This document shows, piece after piece, positions 44,265 through 48,897 of a stretch of DNA of 48,897 nucleotides (position 1 is the first letter of the stretch; the number at the start of each line of letters is the position of its first letter). A model generated the notes under the pieces. The model did not search any database. It had not been told where the DNA came from and saw only the letters and a list, made by a program, of their open reading frames with translations. The DNA comes from Clostridia bacterium DTU084. GTDB lineage: Bacteria > Bacillota > DTU084. The position numbers were made by a program, and so were the translations under genes. The DNA lies in assembly GCA_001512905.1 (NCBI GenBank), contig LFTB01000002.1:1-48897 (forward strand), in the 5' to 3' direction.

Positions 44265-45278
44265 ATGAACAGGGGCCTGGCTTGGGTGTTTATTGGCGGG
44301 ATTGTGGGGGCTGGCTTTGCATCAGGGGAAGAAATTTGGCTTTTTTTCGGCCGCTACGGCAGCTTTGGCTTTTTAGGGATCGTACTTTCCGGCTTTATGC
44401 TGGGCGCTTTCGGCGGAGCCATCCTCAGCTGGGCAGCCAAAGAGCGGACACGGGATCACAGGGGGCTTTTCGAGAGGCTCATGGGAAAGAGAACAGCCCT
44501 TTTTGCAGACATTGTCCTTTCCTGCTTTCTCTTTATTATTGTGGCTGTGATGGAGGCAGCAGGCGGGGAGATCGGCAGGCAATTCTCTCCAGCTTCAGGG
44601 AATCTCTTCATTTTCTTTATGATCATTCTAGCAGGGCTCTGTCTGTGGCGGCCAGGCGGGATCGTGGCTATCAACAGCATATTGGTGCCAGTGCTTTTGC
44701 TGCTCCTTCTCTTGATCAGCGCTGCCAGCTTCAAGCTGCCTGCAGCAGCAGATCCTCTTCCAAAACCTGCTCTTCCCTGGTGGCTGGCTGCCTTCTTTTA
44801 TGCTTCCTACAATCTCCTGTTGGTCTTCTCTGCCCTGGTTGGTTTGGCAGAAAAGCTGGACTCCCTCAAAGCGGGGAGGAGCACGAGCTTCTTTGCAAGT
44901 TTCATTCTCTCAAGCTTAAACTGCATTGTACTGGCAGCCATCCTGCGCCAGCCGCAGAGCAACTTGCCGATTCTGGCCCTGGCAAACAGCTTGGGCTCGG
45001 CATTTCGCCTGAGCTATATAGTGACCCTCTTCTGCGCGGTCTTCACGTCCCTTCTGGCAGCAGTCTGGGGACTGGGCAAAAGGCTTGAAAACATTATCCC
45101 TGAGCTGTGGGGGGAACTTGTAATTCTCATCCTGGCCTGGCCTGTGAGCCAGTTTGGGTTTGCAAAAATCGTTGCCGGCTGCTACCCTTTATTCGGCAGC
45201 CTGGGATTTTTATTGCTGATCCTCCTTTGGGCAGGGAGCGTCAGGAAAAACCGGGTGGCCCTTTTATGGGTGAAATGA
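44265..45278 (+). CDS. YkvI family polytopic membrane protein
   Basis: A protein of 337 residues with about ten hydrophobic helices. The first one holds the family mark FIGGIVGAGFASGEEIWLFF. The family (YkvI, COG3949) has a LeuT-like fold and is assumed to be a transporter of unknown substrate. ATG at 44265 follows AGGAGGGAGGGG. It diverges from yyaC and lies upstream of the VanW gene by 62 bases in the same direction. Confidence 0.85.
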   Translation: MNRGLAWVFIGGIVGAGFASGEEIWLFFGRYGSFGFLGIVLSGFMLGAFGGAILSWAAKERTRDHRGLFERLMGKRTALFADIVLSCFLFIIVAVMEAAGGEIGRQFSPASGNLFIFFMIILAGLCLWRPGGIVAINSILVPVLLLLLLLISAASFKLPAAADPLPKPALPWWLAAFFYASYNLLLVFSALVGLAEKLDSLKAGRSTSFFASFILSSLNCIVLAAILRQPQSNLPILALANSLGSAFRLSYIVTLFCAVFTSLLAAVWGLGKRLENIIPELWGELVILILAWPVSQFGFAKIVAGCYPLFGSLGFLLLILLWAGSVRKNRVALLWVK

Positions 45279-45340
45279 TCCTCGACAGAAAAAGGGGAGC
45301 GTGATAAAATGGAAACAAAATGAGAAGAAGAGGTTTTTTT

Positions 45341-46714
45341 GTGAAAGCAAAAATAATCTTCGTGCTTTGCGCATGTTTCCTCCTGGGCTCCTTTTTAGGC
45401 CTTTGGCTGCAGGATAGGGCACAAGATGCAAAGGGCATCGCCAGTGGAGTCTGGGTGGGGGAGTTTCAGCTTGCAGGCCTCAGCCCGGAAGAGGCGCAAG
45501 AGCTCTTGACTAGAGAGTATCAGCGGCTTTTCCAGCGGACCCTTGTCATCGCCCACGGCGACCAAACCTGGCAGCTGGAGCCGGAAGAGCTGGGGGTGAA
45601 GGCAAATCTTTCCAACCTTGTGGCAGAAGCGTACAAAGTGGGCAGAGAAGGGAATCTCCTGCAGCGCTTTTTAGTGCGGCTGCAGGTGAAGAAGCAGAAG
45701 CTGGTCCTCGAGCCCCAGCTGGCGGTAGATGAGGAGAAAATTGCAGAAATAGGTGCGAAACTTGCTGCGGAAATAGACAGGCGTCCTCAAAACGCCAGGC
45801 TAGAGGTTAAAGGGACGAAGGTGGAAGTGGTTCCTTCAGTTTCGGGCAAGCGAGTGGAAGTGGAAAAGCTCCCGGATTTTTTCAAAGGAGCAGTACTTTC
45901 TCCGAAAGAGAAGCACCCTTTGCCTGTGGAGGTCGTCTCGCCCTCCCTGACCACAGAAGAGGTTAGAAGCTGGGGAATAAGAGAACAAATTGCAGGTTTT
46001 GCCACCCGCTTCAACCCGGAAAACACGGGTCGCCTCAAGAACATCAAAATCGCTGCAGGCAAGCTGGACGGCTTTGTGCTCATGCCTGGTGAGGAGTTTT
46101 CCTTCAACAAAATTGTGGGAAACCGGGGTGTCAAGGAAGGTTATGCAGAGGCGCCTGTGATCATCGACGGAGAACTTGTGCCTGGAGTGGGAGGAGGAGT
46201 ATGCCAGGTTTCCAGCACCCTTTATAATGTGATCCTCCTTGCAGGCCTGAAAGCCAGCAAACGCAGCCACCACAGCATGCCTGTCTCGTATCTGCCCATC
46301 GGCAGAGATGCTGCTGTGGCTTACGATTATCTGGATTTGCGCTTCAAGAACACCTTGAGCTCTGCCCTCCTGTTCAAGACCTATGTAGAAGGGGACAGGC
46401 TCAGGATCGCCCTCTATGGGCCCAGCACGAAGCAGGAGATATCTCTGGAGTCCATCATCGAAGAGGAGATCCCCGCTGGGGTGGAGGAGAAGGCAGACCC
46501 TTCTTTGGCTCCCGGCACGGTGAAAGTCCTCCGGCAGGGGGTTTCAGGCTACAGGGTGAAGGTTTGGCGGGTATTTAAAGAAGGGGGAAAGGTCAAGAGG
46601 CGTGAGCTTATTTCCTCAGACTACTACAAGCCTGTGAGCAAAATAGTGATCAAAGGCCCTGAGCCGGAAAAAAAAGAAACTGTCTCGGAGACAGTTTCTG
46701 AAGAAGAAATATAA
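45341..46714 (+). CDS. VanW family wall-associated protein
   Basis: A protein of 457 residues. An N-terminal hydrophobic signal or anchor (about 3-24) is followed by a peptidoglycan-binding-4-like domain (WQLEPEELGVKANLSNLVAE). The central VanW domain has MPGEEFSFNKIVGNRG, GGGVCQVSSTLYNV and YLDLRFKNTL, and the C-terminal G5-like domain is rich in beta strands. These proteins are cell-surface and common in spore formers; VanW itself is linked to vancomycin clusters, but no van gene is here. GTG at 45341 has AGAAGAGG 7 bases upstream, better than ATG at 45320. The tail is rich in acidic residues and has a repeated ETVS, encoded by an inverted repeat (46684-46697). Confidence 0.9.
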   Translation: MKAKIIFVLCACFLLGSFLGLWLQDRAQDAKGIASGVWVGEFQLAGLSPEEAQELLTREYQRLFQRTLVIAHGDQTWQLEPEELGVKANLSNLVAEAYKVGREGNLLQRFLVRLQVKKQKLVLEPQLAVDEEKIAEIGAKLAAEIDRRPQNARLEVKGTKVEVVPSVSGKRVEVEKLPDFFKGAVLSPKEKHPLPVEVVSPSLTTEEVRSWGIREQIAGFATRFNPENTGRLKNIKIAAGKLDGFVLMPGEEFSFNKIVGNRGVKEGYAEAPVIIDGELVPGVGGGVCQVSSTLYNVILLAGLKASKRSHHSMPVSYLPIGRDAAVAYDYLDLRFKNTLSSALLFKTYVEGDRLRIALYGPSTKQEISLESIIEEEIPAGVEEKADPSLAPGTVKVLRQGVSGYRVKVWRVFKEGGKVKRRELISSDYYKPVSKIVIKGPEPEKKETVSETVSEEEI

Positions 46715-46715
46715 G

Positions 46716-46742
46716 AAAAGAGGCTGCGCAGCAGCCTCTTTT
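46716..46742. terminator. Bidirectional terminator between VanW gene and groEL
   Basis: A perfect 12-bp stem AAAAGAGGCTGC/GCAGCCTCTTTT with loop GCA, T runs on both strands. It directly ends both convergent genes. Confidence 0.93.
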
Positions 46743-46743
46743 T

Positions 46744-48369
46744 TTAATACATATCTCCGCCTGGATAGCCGCCGGCAGGTGCTGGGGGCTCCTTCTCAGG
46801 CAGATCTGCAATCAAGCACTCGGTGGTCAGAAGGAGGGATGCGATTGATGCTGCGTTCTCCAGAGCTGTTCTGGAAACCTTGGCAGGATCAACGATTCCA
46901 GCTTCAACCAGGTTCACGTACTCTTCGGTTAAAGCGTTCAGGCCGTAGTTTGGATCTGAATTGCTGCGGACTTTATCCACAACAACGGATCCTTCAAGGC
47001 CAGCGTTGTTGGCGATGACCCGGAGCGGCTCTTCCAGAGCTCTGCGGACGATGTTCACGCCGACCTGCTGGTCTCCCTCAAGCTGGAGCTTCTCCAGGGC
47101 AGGAATGACGTTGAGCATGATCTTGCCGCCGCCAGGAACGATGCCCTCTTCGACAGCTGCCCGGGTAGCAGCTAGAGCATCCTCAATGCGGTGCTTCTTC
47201 TCTTTCATCTCGGTTTCAGTGGCAGCACCAACGTGGATCACTGCAACTCCACCAGCCAGTTTGGCCAGGCGCTCCTGGAGCTTCTCCCGATCGTAGTCGG
47301 AGTCGCTCTCTTCAATCTCTTTGCGGATCTGGTTGATCCGGCCCTCGATGGCTGCCTTGTCGCCCTTGCCCTCTACAATGGTGGTGCTGTCCTTGGTTAT
47401 GTTGACCTTCTTGGCCTCGCCTAACATATCCAAGGTTACGTTTTCGAGCTTGAAGCCCAGATCTTCGCTAATGAAGGTACCGCCTGTGAGGATGGCGATG
47501 TCTTCCAGCATTGCCTTGCGGCGGTCGCCAAAGCCAGGAGCCTTCACTGCAGCAACCTTCAAGACGCCTCGGATCTTGTTGACAACCAAAGTTGCCAGAG
47601 CTTCGCCGTCCAGATCCTCGGCTATGATAACCAAAGCGCGGCCGGTCTTGGCAACCTGCTCCAGTACAGGCAGGATGTCTGACACAGCGCTGATCTTCTT
47701 CTCGTAGATGAGGATGTATGGTTCTTCGATGTCTGCCACCATGGTCTCGGAGTCTGTGGCAAAGTAGGGAGAAATGTAGCCTTTGTCGAACTCCATTCCT
47801 TCAACAGTCTCCACTGTGGTGTCCGTACCTTTGGACTCTTCAACAGTGATTACGCCGTCTTTGCCAACTTTGTCCATTGCCTCTGCGATGAGTTTTCCGA
47901 TTTCCTCGTCATTGCCGGAAACTGATGCTACGTGTGCGATATCCTGTTTCCCTACTACAGGGATGGCAAACTTCTTGATCTCTTCCACTGCTGTGGCTAC
48001 TGCCTTGTCGATGCCCCGCTTGATCTGCATGGGGTTGGCACCAGCTGCCACGTTTTTCAGGCCCTCTTTGACGATGGCCCGAGCCAGAACAGTAGCTGTG
48101 GTTGTGCCGTCGCCTGTGGTGTCGTTGGTCTTGGAAGCTACCTCGCGGCAGAGCTGTGCTCCCATGTTTTCATATGCATCTTCCAGCTCGATCTCTTTGG
48201 CCACTGTTACACCGTCTTTGGTGATTACAGGTGAGCCGAATTTCCGGCCTAAAACAACGTTGCGGCCTTTGGGTCCTAATGTTACTCCAACAGCATTAGC
48301 TACGATATCCACGCCGCGCTGCAGCGCTCTGCGTGCGTTTTCGTTGAATTCAAGCTGTTTTCCAGCCAT
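46744..48369 (-). CDS. groEL: GroEL chaperonin
   Basis: A protein of 541 residues, the usual size. Motifs: [35 protein letters not shown] with the ATP pocket, and GIVPGGGKI. The C-terminus ends [12 protein letters not shown] instead of the usual GGM repeat tail. ATG at 48369 is 9 bases past GAGGGGGG; TTG at 48375 is too near. It is downstream of groES by 33 bases, under the CIRCE promoter. Confidence 0.98.
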   Translation of the reverse strand: MAGKQLEFNENARRALQRGVDIVANAVGVTLGPKGRNVVLGRKFGSPVITKDGVTVAKEIELEDAYENMGAQLCREVASKTNDTTGDGTTTATVLARAIVKEGLKNVAAGANPMQIKRGIDKAVATAVEEIKKFAIPVVGKQDIAHVASVSGNDEEIGKLIAEAMDKVGKDGVITVEESKGTDTTVETVEGMEFDKGYISPYFATDSETMVADIEEPYILIYEKKISAVSDILPVLEQVAKTGRALVIIAEDLDGEALATLVVNKIRGVLKVAAVKAPGFGDRRKAMLEDIAILTGGTFISEDLGFKLENVTLDMLGEAKKVNITKDSTTIVEGKGDKAAIEGRINQIRKEIEESDSDYDREKLQERLAKLAGGVAVIHVGAATETEMKEKKHRIEDALAATRAAVEEGIVPGGGKIMLNVIPALEKLQLEGDQQVGVNIVRRALEEPLRVIANNAGLEGSVVVDKVRSNSDPNYGLNALTEEYVNLVEAGIVDPAKVSRTALENAASIASLLLTTECLIADLPEKEPPAPAGGYPGGDMY

Positions 48370-48402
48370 TTTCAATAGCCCCCCTCTTAGTAGATGTTAT
48401 GT

Positions 48403-48684
48403 TTATTTTACTGCAAGAATATCAGACTCGCGGAGAATAAGATATTCCTCACCGTCGATTTTGATCTCTGTGCCGCCGTATTTCGAGTAAATGACCTTGT
48501 CCCCAACCTTTACCTCAGGGGCAACCCGCTGTCCGTTGTCAGCGAGCTTGCCAGGTCCTACTGCCACAACTTCCCCTTCCTGGGGCTTCTCTTTGGCAGT
48601 GTCAGGCAGCACAATTCCTCCACTGGTTTTCTCCTCGTAAGGGAGAGGTTTGACCACAACGCGGTCAGCTAATGGTTTGATCAT
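48403..48684 (-). CDS. groES: GroES co-chaperonin
   Basis: A protein of 93 residues. The mobile loop [19 protein letters not shown] and [19 protein letters not shown] are typical. It caps GroEL during folding. ATG at 48684 follows GGAGG by 8 bases; the longer frame lacks a ribosome site and overlaps the promoter region. Confidence 0.98.
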   Translation of the reverse strand: MIKPLADRVVVKPLPYEEKTSGGIVLPDTAKEKPQEGEVVAVGPGKLADNGQRVAPEVKVGDKVIYSKYGGTEIKIDGEEYLILRESDILAVK

Positions 48685-48724
48685 CCTTCGAACCTCCTTT
48701 GTAATGTCTGATTTCGTCACGCTG

Positions 48725-48751
48725 TTAGCACTCTCTTGAGAGGAGTGCTAA
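48725..48751. promoter_or_regulatory. CIRCE element (HrcA operator) of groES-groEL
   Basis: Perfect TTAGCACTC-N9-GAGTGCTAA. It lies 9 bases past the -10 and 41 bases before the groES start. HrcA would repress here; hrcA is outside the window. Confidence 0.97.
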
Positions 48752-48759
48752 CAAGTATA

Positions 48760-48787
48760 ATTATAACCAACAGCCAAAAAAAGTCAA
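48760..48787 (-). promoter_or_regulatory. SigA promoter of groES-groEL
   Basis: TTGACT (48787-48782), 16-base spacer and TATAAT (48765-48760) on the minus strand, with CIRCE immediately downstream. Confidence 0.85.
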
Positions 48788-48806
48788 GGGAAAGAGGAAT
48801 TTTTTT

Positions 48807-48897
48807 TCATAACAGATAATCTCTGCTAAAAAACAGACCTCCAACTTGCTCGATCCAAGCAAAGTACCTGCTAATAACCTTTTGTCCAAGTCCATTC
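48807..48897 (-). CDS. Possible 3' end of a gene cut by the window edge
   Basis: The minus strand is open for 29 codons from the window edge to a TGA at 48809-48807, with an ordinary-looking end (GLGQKVISRYFAWIEQ, then VGGLFFSRDYLL). It would end 20 bases before the groES -35. Not recognised, and 29 open codons can happen by chance. Confidence 0.25.
   Translation of the reverse strand, partial: NGLGQKVISRYFAWIEQVGGLFFSRDYLL

Overview
The window looks like the replication-origin neighbourhood of an anaerobic, endospore-forming member of the Bacillota (Firmicutes). Support comes from CtsR/McsA/McsB/ClpC, spore germination genes (SleB, YpeB), the sporulation protein YyaC, RemB, a rpmH-rnpA-yidD-yidC-jag-mnmE-mnmG-rsmG-parA-parB block diverging from dnaA-dnaN-yaaA-recF-remB-gyrB-gyrA, a CIRCE-controlled groES-groEL operon, and HydG, the [FeFe]-hydrogenase maturase typical of fermenting anaerobes. 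One predicted secreted beta-barrel ending in Phe (4219-4899) hints at a diderm lineage such as a Limnochordia-like group. That is inference from one protein, and genus or class cannot be fixed from the sequence.

Layout. 1-4.9 kb is the accessory part: a cut-off sfsA, an orphan HsdR-N/DUF5655 protein, a small toxin-antitoxin-like operon (short XRE regulator, ImmA-like protein, MazF), a GGDEF protein and the beta-barrel candidate. 4.9-6.9 kb holds tRNA-Gly, tRNA-Thr, a possible small RNA and a cold-shock type DEAD-box helicase. 6.9-12.9 kb carries an Old-Yellow-Enzyme-type reductase, a four-LysM protein, a LysM polysaccharide deacetylase, manA with a structured leader, yjbQ and a lone HigA-like regulator. 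12.9-17.5 kb is the ctsR-mcsA-mcsB-clpC proteolysis operon with its CtsR box. 17.6-24.7 kb has ypeB/sleB, a bactofilin and an M23 peptidase, a DUF4446 protein, a cysteine desulfurase, a DUF3343 protein and hydG. 24.8-27 kb is the chromosome partition locus: parA, parB and four perfect parS sites. 27-33.1 kb is the tRNA modification / membrane insertion / rpmH block.

33.1-36.3 kb is oriC. It has two DnaA-box clusters flanking a GHKL-ATPase/winged-helix gene and dnaA. The second cluster has the arrangement of a basal unwinding system: tandem boxes, a short GC segment, then four DnaA trios. 36.3-43.5 kb is the replication operon. 43.5-48.9 kb carries yyaC, a YkvI-type membrane protein, a VanW-domain protein and groES-groEL.

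The genes fit together as chromosome start-up and segregation, protein quality control, spore wall building and germination, and hydrogenase maturation. Most of this is well known. Least explained are the GHKL-wHTH gene inside oriC, the folded 5' leader of manA, the XRE/ImmA/MazF operon (in-frame stop between two normally fused domains, catalytic Glu changed to Gln) and the beta-barrel protein. Many genes appear to start at TTG with strong Shine-Dalgarno sequences, so several starts given here are downstream of the longest open frame.
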